A DNA stretch of 64,000 nucleotides from Branchiostoma lanceolatum (lineage: Eukaryota > Chordata > Leptocardii > Amphioxiformes > Branchiostomatidae): NCBI RefSeq assembly GCF_035083965.1, contig NC_089724.1, positions 7,604,501 through 7,668,500 of the forward strand, in the 5' to 3' direction. Positions 32,827 to 42,919 of the stretch are shown here, piece by piece. Made by a program: the position numbers and the translations under genes. The notes below the pieces were generated by a model. That model did not search any database. It was not told where the DNA came from and saw only the letters and a list, made by a program, of their open reading frames with translations. Position 1 is the stretch's first letter. Each line of letters opens with the position of its first letter.

Positions 32827-34816
32827 TATCCCTTGACCTCTACTACCTCTACTCTACTCTACTACTGCAAGTCTCATCTTTTGATAACGCCGTGTTTGTT
32901 GAAACCCACTACACTTATAAGAAAAGTAAGTAAGCCTAGTCATTGCACACGCACAAAAAGTAGTATTTTGAGTGGTGGCGCTGATGAGAGGGTCAGACCT
33001 TCCGTAGCGACGGCTCGGGCTTTTGTCCAAAAATATACCAGTAACCCAAATGTCATACACATAGTATATCTATAAAGCTTTCAAAACACTACCATTTTGG
33101 TCTAAAAGTGTTTGTTAAATAGAAAAGCTACTTCAGAAAAACAGCGTCAACATTGCTCCCGTCTGCATTTCAACGGCAAATTTCAATTATCAAAACCTAC
33201 TACCATTTTCTGGCAAATAGTGATGGATCCATAGCGGAACACCGTCTCAAGTTCGACTATCCCATATGAAAATCTCTTAACCAACAGGCAAATACCAAAT
33301 TAGAGTTTATTCAGTGCGCTTCTGATGAACTTTCCATGATTGTGAGATAACATTCCGAGATTGGGACCTAAATCTGCTTCGCAGTGACGCATTGTAGGAA
33401 ACAACGCTGTCCAAAAAAATGTCTACCATGAAGTATACACCTCGAAGCACAAAGCTCCCACAAACATCCCTGGAAAGCAAACTGTACTTCAGAAGGCGGT
33501 ACGAAAGTATATGTCACATGTACAGCTTTAAATTAAGTGTTCGAAAAATCATTAAAAAACTAAGTTATTGATTAAAATAACATATGTATAAACCATTCAT
33601 AAGAAAGCGCTCTTGAAATAATAAGGACACAAGAGAACGCAAAGAAAGTATCTTAAGGCTTAACTAGACGGTTAGAAATAGTGAAGCAGGTAGGCGTTTG
33701 ATTGTTGGTTGAATTTTAAGGTGGTGCATTAATCAGTGGCCGACAGACTGTCAACAGTATCCCGGGAAAGTTCTGCGTCGGCAGTTACGTCCAGATCGAG
33801 CGTAGGCCTGCTTGGCGGCCAGTAGCACATTAGAGAACCTCATTTGACGGTTTCAAATAAGCAAGTATTTCGTACTTCTACGTTTTAAACCCTGCCGCTG
33901 CACAAAATAACAAAGTTCATGGCACCAGGTGCTTGGATTTTAAATGTAGAACAGTAAAGTTTCATTATATTCCAATATGTAATGATAGGTAATAAATGAT
34001 ACATGTACCGTGTCTATGCGCCATCAATAAGAAGGCCAATGAATATTTGCTTCGTGACATGTGCAAAAAAAGGCAACTAACTTATTGAAGTAGCTATTTC
34101 GCAGTCTCACTCCGAGGCAGTGAGCACCTGCCGCCTGTACTGTGCGAAGTCACCGCCCACTTTTCCCGCCACAAACCATGGTTCTAACTGACCGAATATC
34201 CCGCAAACTTAGTCACAACCGACTTCTTTGCTAGAGACCAATAAAACTGACGACTGTAGAGACATTCCAATAAAAACGTAGTCGTACTCACCGCATGGTG
34301 ACGATTCTTGGAGGAGATACCGAATTTTTCACCCGTCCCGGACGGGGTGCCCGGCAGAAATAGAACGACAACCGACAATTATCGACGCCCTTCGCTCTAT
34401 CACGGAGCCAAGATAATCAAGGATAGCCTCTAAAACAGGCTTATAGTACCGTTTCAATACCGTCGCCTTCTCTCTGATAACTACCCGTTTTCTCATAAAT
34501 GCCGTGTTCTGATGGTTGCGTTTAATAACTATGAATACGCCAGCAGTTAGTACGACTTGAAAAGTATTGCGTTTTCAGCAAACGATAGCAGTTAAAAAGC
34601 CCTTCGAAGTCTGCTATGTTGACTTGGACAAGATTAACCACTCTGGGGTACTCGTGCTAGTAAGGTATTGCGCCATCACACCTCATGCCAGACGGGCACT
34701 AGGTCACCACACCCACAATTATTGACAGATTTTCTGCCAGTTTTCAAAGCTAACTCACATTTCGATGGGATATAAAGGGAGGTATAAAACAGCGTTGCGG
34801 ATTGAAATATCAACTA

Positions 34817-35545
34817 GAGTCCATTCCGAGTCACCGCGAGGGTTTTATAATAATATTTGTAATCATTTTGAAAAATTTCTAATAAAAGAATATCTGACTG
34901 ACAATAGTTCTAAATTTTTCTAAAAGATCAAATACAAAAATATGAATTTATTTGAATTTAATTAGATACTTTAGAAATATTTTGAAAGTAACTGCACAAA
35001 AACCTCTTTATTTGTAATAATTTCTAAACATCTATGTGATTATTTAACTTTTAGAAATATTAACAGAAAATGGTAGAAAATGGTAGAAAATGGTAGAATG
35101 GTGATTGCCCCCATAAATGTAGGTGCTAATCCGCCCCTTCTGTCTGCCTTTGTACATCTTCAGACTTCACTGCAGGACACTGCTCGGTCCTTTGTGGAAA
35201 GCATTCTTCCCTAAACTTCGTAATGATGTGTGAATTACTTTCTTCCCAGCCCTCTGACCTATTTATAGAGATGTTACAAATAATGGTAGAAAATGGTAAG
35301 AAATTGTAAATAATTGTAAATAATGGTAGAATGATGTTACCATTATTTAGAAACCATTGTAAATATCATATTCTACATCATGAATATTTCTTAAGTTGTA
35401 GAAAACTTAAGAAATATTTATAAAGTTGAAATCACATTCAAAATATTTCAAAAGTATCAAATCTCTTACACAAAAGATAACAATAACTTGAAAATAGTTC
35501 TAAATTATGACAATAACAACCCTCGCGGTGTCTTGGAATGGACTC
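34817..35545. mobile_element. 729-bp TA-duplicating MITE in array copy 3
   Basis: Ends GAGTCCATTCCGAGTCACCG and inverse CGGTGTCTTGGAATGGACTC, then ACCCTCGCGG on both. TA flanks both sides, as in Tc1/mariner. Array copy 2 reads straight through at CCAATATATTGTGAATGCG, giving the empty site. The interior is AT-rich with GGTAGAAAAT tandem repeats. Confidence 0.75.
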
Positions 35546-35765
35546 TATATTATGAATGCGTTTCTCTTTTTTATCAAGCGTAAGTGAAGAATGTTACACG
35601 TAGCCGTAGGGTAGGGACTTGTGGAGACAATGGTGTCACCTCTCAGATGATAAATTTAACAGAACTGAGGTTATGTGAATCACAACACAATAGCAAATTA
35701 TTTCGAGCCTGCGTAAATTCAAAGGGTTGTCTACTGTTTCATACGCTTGACTTTATCGGATAATT

Positions 35766-36915
35766 ACCTTCGCCGAGAAGGTTATGCAGAGGGTAGCGTT
35801 TGTCTGTTTGTTTGTTTGTAGTGGCACAGAATAACTCGAGAATGCCTTGATGGATTGTCTTGGTATTTGGTATGTTGGTAGGTTTTGATGAGACCTAAAA
35901 ACGATCAGATTTTGGGCCCCCTAGCGGCTTCTTATGGTACTGCAGCGGAACTTCCTGTTTTGATATCTCGTGTTCTGGACATGCTATGGAACTGATTTTT
36001 GAGTGGTAGATAGATCTTTGGACAGAGAGTAAGTGGTGTGGGTTTGGGCCCCCTAGCGGCTTTTTTGGAACTGCAGGAACAGGTTTTGCGTCTGACTTTG
36101 AAAGGGAATAACTCAAGAAGGGCTTGATGGATGGTAATGATTTTTGGTAGGTAGATAGCTTGAGTGATGATGTACATGATTAGACACTTCTTATGCAAAT
36201 CAGTATCTAATTTGCATAATTAATGAGGAAAGTTTATACATCCGCCAAATTCCATGATAGGACTCTGAAACATGTGACATATGTAACTGAGGAAGAGGGA
36301 AATATTAATTGATATGAACTATGCAAATGAAGACCTCATTTGCATAATTAATGAAAAAATACTATAACATGATGGCCTTGATGGATGGTCATGATTTTTG
36401 GTATGTGGATAGCTTGTGTGATGCTTAGTATGATTGGACGATGATTATGCAAATCAGATTCCAATTTGCATAATTAATGAGGCAACTTTAAAAATCCGCT
36501 TTGTTCCATGATATGACCATTCAAATTGTAACTGAGGAAGAGAGGACTGTTAATAGATAGAAAATATGCAAATGTAGGCCTTATTTGCATACTTAATGCG
36601 TAACTTGTATTATTCCACACTGGCAAATGACGGCAATTTCATACATTTAATCCTTTTTTGTGGCATTGGGACGTTATGTGAATGTGAGCATCGTTGAATC
36701 AAATTATGCTAATAAGGGCCTCCTTTGCATAATTGATGATAAATATTAGCATAACCTTCTTTGTTAAGCTCATAATTTGTTAAGCTCATACTTTGGACAT
36801 GTTATATTTTAAGGCAATCAACTGGTATGATTTATGATTGATGAGAAACACTCCTAATACGTTAGTCATAAAGGTTAAAATCATTTGGCGAAGGTATGAG
36901 GTTGTGGAACTCTAG
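35766..36915 (+). mobile_element. CCTTCGCCGAGAAGG-family element in array copy 3
   Basis: Begins ACCTTCGCCGAGAAGGTTAT and a GTTTGTTTGTTT run; ends TTGGCGAAGG...GTGGAACTCTAG. It carries CCCCCTAGCGGC twice and TTTGCATAATTAATGA several times. Copy 2 is uninterrupted at GATAATTTTGTTATTGTAGG. The same family lies in the other direction at 56448-57808. Confidence 0.75.
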
Positions 36916-37705
36916 TTTTGTTATTGTAGGAGGGTTGATCAACATCTTTTCTAAATTCACACCCCTTTTCAGATATCGATATTACCCATTTTACCTAACC
37001 CATCTATAAAAGTAAACAAGAAAGTTGTTCAAAAGACACCCCGGGTACGTACGCTCTAAGTTACATACACTTCATGTATGATCATATAGCCTCAATCTAA
37101 GTCACAAATCTGAATTTCCCATCATTTACTGCTAACATTTAAGGTATACTAGTATATAAACGTTTCGTATCAGATATGCAACTAAGGTGCTTTTTTTTTC
37201 TATGGTAAAGTCTGCTCTAGACTACTACTCACCACAACGCACCTATCCCTTGACCTCTACTACCTCTACTCTACTACTACAAGTCCCATCTCTCATAACG
37301 CCGTGTTTGTTGCTACCCATTATATATATTGATTTGAAAGGTGAGTAAGCCTAGTCATTGCACACACAATATATTATTTCAACAATGGCGGTGCTGATAA
37401 GAAGGTAGCTGAGTAGATCGAGCTCTTGTCCCAAAATATACCAGCCACTCAACTGTCATGCACAAGATATGAAGCTTTCAAAAACACTAAAATTTGGTTC
37501 CAAGAGCATTTGCTTTACAGAAACACAGCATCAACATCGCTGCCGTCTGCATTTTAATTTAACGATACATTTCAATTATCAAATCAAACCTAACCATTTC
37601 CTGGCAACTAGCAATTGACTTAAAACGCCTGAAAAAAAAACCTTTCAAGTTAGACCATCCAATGTGTAAATCTCCTACCACACAGGCAAAAACTAGTACT
37701 AAGTT

Positions 37706-39680
37706 AGAATTTACTCAGTGCGCTTTTGCTTCACTTATCCATGATTGCAAGACATTATTCCGCGATTAGGACCATAAGGTCGCGGTCGCCCGTGGTTGAC
37801 ACTAAAGAAAGTAATTGAAGAGGATGTTGGCCTTGAAGATGACGAACTTCGATCTGTCATGTACGACAGGAACTTCTGTCACCTCTAAAAAGAGGATGAA
37901 CTGAACTGAACAACTGGGGACCATAAGACGCCACTGTAGGAAACAACTGTGTCCAAATACGCATATCTATACTACGAAGTAAACACATCGAAGCACAAGG
38001 CCGGTCCCACAAACATAATATGAAAAGCATACTGTACTTCAGGAGGCGGTGTGAAAGTATTTGTCACAGTTCTAGAATAAGTGTTCGAAACATCATGGAA
38101 AACTAACTTATGGATTAAAATAACTTAATAATTATGTAGAAAACCATTCGTAAGAAAACGCTCTGGAAATAATAAGGATCTAAGAGAACGCAAAGAAAGC
38201 ATCTTAAGGCTTAACTAGACGGCTAGAAATAGTGTAACAGGTAGGCGTTTGATTGTTGGTTGAATTTTAAGGTGGTGCATTCATTAGTAGACGATTTACG
38301 TCAAAATCTGTAGCCGACAGACTGTCAACAGTATTCAGGGAAAGTTCTGCGTCGGCAGGTACGTCCAGGTACTGCTTGGTGGCCAGTAACACATTCAAGA
38401 ACCTTATGTGACGGTTTCAAATGAGCAAGTATTTCGTACGTCCGCGTTTTAAACCCTGCCGCTGCACACAAACTAAGTTCATAGCAAATGCTTTCAACAT
38501 GGAATTTAGTACGGTGAAGTTTGACTATGTTCCAATATGTAATGATAGGTATCTATGAACCATTGATAAGAAGGCAAAGGGATATCTGCTTCATTACGAA
38601 ATATGCGAAAAAAAGACGACCTGACTGCTTGAAGCAGCTTCTATTATTTCGCAGTCTCACTCCGAAGCAGCGCTTGCCAGCCGCCTGTGCGAGCACACCG
38701 CCCACTTTTCTCGCCACCAGCCACGGTTCGAACTGACCAAATATCCTGCAAACACAGTCACAACCAACTGTCTTGTGAAAACGATGTAAAACTGACGTCT
38801 GTAACGACGTTCCTATAAAAATTCCATTCGTACTCACCGCATGGTGACGACTCTTGAAGGAGCTACCGAATTTCCGACCCGTCTCTGACGGGGTGTTCGG
38901 CAGATCTGAACTAGATCGACACACGTAGCCAACTTGAAGTTAATTGAGGATAGCCTCCAAAACAGGCTTCTGGTGCCGTTTCGTTATCGTCGCCGTCTCT
39001 CTGATAACTACCCTTTTTCTCATCAACGCCGTGTTCTGGTGGCTGCGTTGCTAACAATGAGTACCACAGCAATCAGAAAGTGTCCCGTTTTCAGAGATAG
39101 CAGTCACAAAAGGCCTTTCGAAACCTGCTATTTCGACTATCATGAGGAAATGACCTTTGGTTATATATTAGTCATCATCGCCGCCCATGGGCACACGCGG
39201 ACTGGGCACACTGGGACAGGGCCATAACATCTGCCATTGTTTACAGATTTTTCTGCCATTATTTGAAGCTGACTTAAATTCCGATGAAAAAGATAGTGGT
39301 TTTGAATGTTGGCGCGTTTGAAACATCAAAAAGTATTGTGCATTTTAATTTTGTGAAACGTAGGTGAAGAATGTTATTCAGGTCAGAAGTAGCTGCTTAA
39401 CGTTTTGATAGGACTAATATCTCGAGTATAGTCGTGGTTGTTCACAAGCGCACTGTAGTAAATAAACCTGAGTGCTTGATATCCAAATGAATTGAAGGGC
39501 AGTCAGAAAAAACATAATTATCGTGTAGTACGAGTAGCTTATGTGGACGTAAGTCAATCACTACACAATAGCAAATTATCCAATGAGATCAAACGTGAGT
39601 AACGATAAAGATGAACTTCGCCCTCCGACCCGTCCTACAAATAACGCATTCTTGACTTTAACGATTATGATTGTTCACTC
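37706..39680. repeat. segmental copy 4 of the array
   Basis: Parallel to copy 3 from its start through the ACTCACCGCATGGTGACGA block at 38832; similarity fades around 39300-39680. It holds a 139-bp LINE fragment at 37779. A 123-codon minus frame at 38553-38924 is not conserved in copies 2 and 3. Confidence 0.75.
37779..37917 (+). mobile_element. very short 5'-truncated LINE with 10-bp target duplication
   Basis: Encodes RGRPWLTLKKVIEEDVGLED and LRSVMYDRNF, then a stop, parallel to RRIGRPITTFKKLIETETNL of the RTE-like LINE at 26030. Ends in an ACTGAACTGAAC-type tail. GGACCATAAG is duplicated at 37769-37778 and 37918-37927. Only about 139 bases were inserted. Confidence 0.8.
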
Positions 39681-41204
39681 GCAAACCCTTACTACATGTT
39701 TTAAAAGTCAATAAACCCCCATTCGAATGCTAACAAATCGCACATGTATCTTCTATCTTGAGACATGCTAACAGTCAATTGTCGCGGCCATTTACCAAAT
39801 GTCTCTAGATTTTGTAGGACTACACACAGAGAGAGACATGTTTCAGAAGTCGTGTATTTTTTTTAGAAATAAACATTGATCTAACATATTGTTAACATGA
39901 TGTTAATAGACATGAAACAAAGTCTTGTTAATTTTCCTTTACATCTTTCGTCTGCTTTTTTAAGGATGACTGAGCACAATTGAAAGAGTTAACATGGTAG
40001 TCCAAACCAATTAGCATTCCTTATAAATTATATCACATTATCCGATGTAATTGCGTGTGCATAAGACCACAGTGACGTTCTCTTCACCCCGTCCAACAAA
40101 GGAGGTACATCACATGACCAGCTGTTCACCCCCTCTTCTTCTATTCTGTTTATGCAAATACAGAAGATAATATTTCTCTATCTGTTCGAAACAGATTCTA
40201 TGGCAATATCCTAATTGACCCATAAACAGCATTAGCAGGGAGTCGGAAACTATTGTCGACTGGGTGACAAAATAAGTCAGGCTTTAAATCTTTAGTCTTG
40301 AGATTCCTTTTATTGACGTTGCTGTTTTCTTGTTCGTGGTCGTCGACTGCATAACGTAACTAAGATTTCAAACTTCACAGAGAAAAACACAGCGATAATC
40401 AACCGTCACTTATATCAAATTAATTCATGTGTCATTGTGGAGGTGAATTAATAACCCCACCATAATTCACTACCCCTTATTATCCGATAAAATCAAGCGT
40501 GTGTAACAACAAATAGGCGGTCGCGGTCTCTTATGCCGATGGGAAAAAAATCAAATCAATCATGGCACATTGTTTGTTTAACCGGTTTCCCACCTTTGGT
40601 TCTGCATGTGCACATTCCTCAAATATACCCTTAAGCTCAAAATGTCGTGGATTCCACATACTGATTTGCATAATCTTCAAGCTGGTGTTTGGTGGATATT
40701 TTGCCGGTGTTCTCTGGCATGATTTGAGATAAACTTCGGCGGATGTTCCATGTAAGACATCACGAATTCGCCGGCAAACGCACCGAGGTGCGTGGGGCCG
40801 TGGCGGGCCCTAGTCCGAAGCCGTTGTGCTGACGCGTGCGGGGCGTCGTCTCGGGGTCGTGTAAAATTTTTGCACTGTATGAACAACTTGTATCATCCAA
40901 TATATGAAAATAATAAATTTTTGCTTAAATATTGTTGCCATCACTACAGTAAACTACTTACGGCTGTATGAATTAAAATTATCTCAGTCCCATTATACTT
41001 CAAATGACTCGTCATACGTCATGAATTAGTATCATTGATTGACTATTTTGTTCTGCATATATGGTATATCACTCTTTTAACAGCTCGATTTGTTTCCATG
41101 ATGTTTTTAGATGTTATATCGATGAAACCACTGTACAAACGGCTATAAGGAACAGGTACTATACTATATACTGGGAATGAACGAAGTTGACGTGCAAAAA
41201 TGAG
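39681..41204. other. intergenic, no gene recognised
   Basis: AT-rich sequence with one GC-rich patch at 40700-40860. That patch holds a 69-codon minus frame (with EFVMSYMEHPPKF) without recognisable domain or splice sites. Confidence 0.5.
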
Positions 41205-41472
41205 TCATGTACTTTTGTTGTTCATCGCTAGGTGTGCCAACTCTCTCTGAGACTTCACCGATCCTTTCGGGTGTGGGAGGGTCACTTTTGTGAGGTCCTT
41301 GATTTGTGTGATGGCCTTGGCGAGACGCAGGACCAAGAGAACGCTCGTCAGGAAGAGTATAACACGTGCCATGTGCAGAAAAAAGCCTTCAGGAATACTC
41401 GGCAATGTCCAGGCGATGAACATGACGACAGGGGCGTGTGTTGTGACGACGACTCGAAACGACTCTCGAAAC
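41205..41472 (-). CDS. multi-pass membrane protein, exon 2
   Basis: Encodes FRESFRVVVTTHAPVVMFIA, then HMARVILFLTSVLLVLRLAK and a charged tail KGSVKSQRELAHLAMNNKST, stop. The 41232-41546 plus-strand frame is its shadow. Confidence 0.65.
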
Positions 41473-42733
41473 CTAACAAAAAAGTGAAGTTTATAGGCTT
41501 TTTAAGACAAGAAATTATCACCAGACACAAGCGAACAAATATTTGACTTTTTGTTGTCGTCAATGTCAAAACATTTAGCTATGTGATTTAGGATTCTGTG
41601 GTTATCATTAGTGGTGTGGATCTAAACCCGAGTTTAGGTTTAGGTTCGGACTCGAGTCCAGAGGTTTAGGTTCAGGTCCGGACTTGAAAGTCCGGACCTG
41701 AACAATAATTTTGGAATATTTTTTTCGTGTTACATGTAAAATTGCATATTGGCAGATATTTTACATGTAATTTGAAAACTATATATACGGAATTATATAC
41801 AGTCAGTTATTAACACAAAAGTTCAGTTATAAACACAAAAACAGCAATGTTTTCATATTTTTCTAGTGCAAATTTCACGATTTAAGGAAGGTTTAAGATG
41901 GTTTAAAACAAAAAGGAGTGTATGAGTTTGAGAATTTTTTTTCAAGTCCGGACTTGTTTCCAGACGTTTAGGTTTTTTTGGACTTGAACCTAAACGTTCT
42001 ACAAGTCCGGAACCGGTCCGGCCGGACCGATCCGCACCACTAGTTATCATTGATAAAAAAATAAATATGTATTAGGAACTTCAGAACTCAAATTGTTGTT
42101 AAGCAATCATCGATTCTTTAACGATTTTCCTTGTCCCCACGTTTGTCAAAAACACGATATCAATATTGTCTTTACCAGAACAAAAGTGACTCCTTACCTT
42201 ATGTTTTCGATGTAAGTCCATATTAATGTTTGACTGATGGTGCCGAAAAGCATCATGGTCCAAAGTCCATCTGATTCAGAATGTACATCCCAAAGTTTCT
42301 CCAGCGTCACAGCGAGTTGTACCATCGTTTCCATGGCAACCCAGCCGACAGTGAATGACAGACAGTTGTGAACAACAAGGTGTACAAACAAACTCTCCCC
42401 AACCGATATTTTGGCGTGGACCTTGTCAATCATCATTTGAGAAACAGTCAAACTTATCAACGATAATAATACTTCAACAACTTTTGACACGGTGGCTTTG
42501 AGAAACCACATGTCCGTTCCGAAGTACACCCCGCTGATATACAGCACAAACTCTAGGACCAGCGTCGCTATGAAGGTAACGGGAAGGCCACACGGTATGC
42601 ACTTAATGTATTTTTTGTCTGAAACAGCACGTCTGAGGACATTAACTCCGTACACCGTGAAAACGATTCTCCAGCTTTGGATGACGAAACGGGTGATCAG
42701 CGGTTTCAGTATCCAGACAGGAAGTGACGTCAT
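41205..42733 (-). CDS. unrecognised multi-pass membrane protein, two exons
   Basis: Exons 42733-42198 and 41472-41205, joined in phase 2 (AG/G, Arg). ATG at 42733 in context AGACCATGA; donor GTAAGG, acceptor TTTTTTGTTAG; stop TGA. Predicted 267 residues, starting MTSLPVWILKPL and ending AMNNKST. Hydrophobic segments lie near residues 15-33, 44-70 (PVTFIATLVLEFVLYISG), 77-99, 108-130, 155-174, 185-202 and 213-232, so six or seven membrane spans. The frame stays open upstream to an ATG at 42901, which would add another hydrophobic stretch. No family recognised. The surviving long frame and exact splice join argue for a real gene. Confidence 0.65.
41609..42042. mobile_element. hAT-type non-autonomous element, 8-bp target duplication
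   Basis: Ends TAGTGGTGTGGATC and inverse GATCCGCACCACTA. GTTATCAT is duplicated exactly at 41601-41608 and 42043-42050. Inside are inverted GTCCGGACTTG blocks and GTTTAGGTTTAGGTTC repeats. 434 bp, non-coding. It lies in the intron of the multi-pass membrane gene. Confidence 0.85.
42198..42733 (-). CDS. multi-pass membrane protein, exon 1
   Basis: 536 bp, 178 codons plus two bases. Contains WRIVFTVYGVNVLRRAVSDK, the spans up to ISQTLIWTYIENI, and ends at the GTAAGG donor. Confidence 0.65.
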
Positions 42734-42919
42734 GGTCTGTCTTTGAAGTGAAACAATGAAACATTGAATTAACGTTGAGATGATCATACAACCGGAGGTT
42801 TGTAAACCCAGGTTTGTGTATACTGTATGGGTATTCAGTGTCAGTATAATGGATTGCTCTGTCTTGATAGTCTGCACAAGACTCACATGTAGGTAGCACA
42901 TTGTAGAAATATCGGCCAA

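Larger units (their letters stand above)
28813..33330. repeat. segmental copy 2 of the array
   Basis: The first 1.9 kb match copy 1. From about 30060 onward it matches copies 3 and 4 (AAGGACCCAAGAAAAACACTC, CCGCCTGTGCGAGC, ACTCACCGCATGGTGACGA, GGTATAAAACAGCG). It carries the 872-bp TIR insertion at 31955. No complete gene was identified. Confidence 0.8.
33331..37705. repeat. segmental copy 3 of the array
   Basis: Starts with CAGTGCGCTTCTGATGAAC, paralogous to 37715, and continues parallel to copy 2. It has two insertions absent from copy 2 (34817-35545 and 35766-36915), but lacks the 31955-32826 insertion, so its sequence CACCTATCCCTTGACC is the empty site for that element. Confidence 0.8.

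Noticed and set aside
38553-38924. 123-codon minus frame in array copy 4
   Set aside because: It runs through a conserved splice-donor site and is broken in the paralogous copies.
40677-40886. 69-codon minus frame in a GC-rich patch
   Set aside because: No recognisable motif, no convincing splice sites; kept only as intergenic note.
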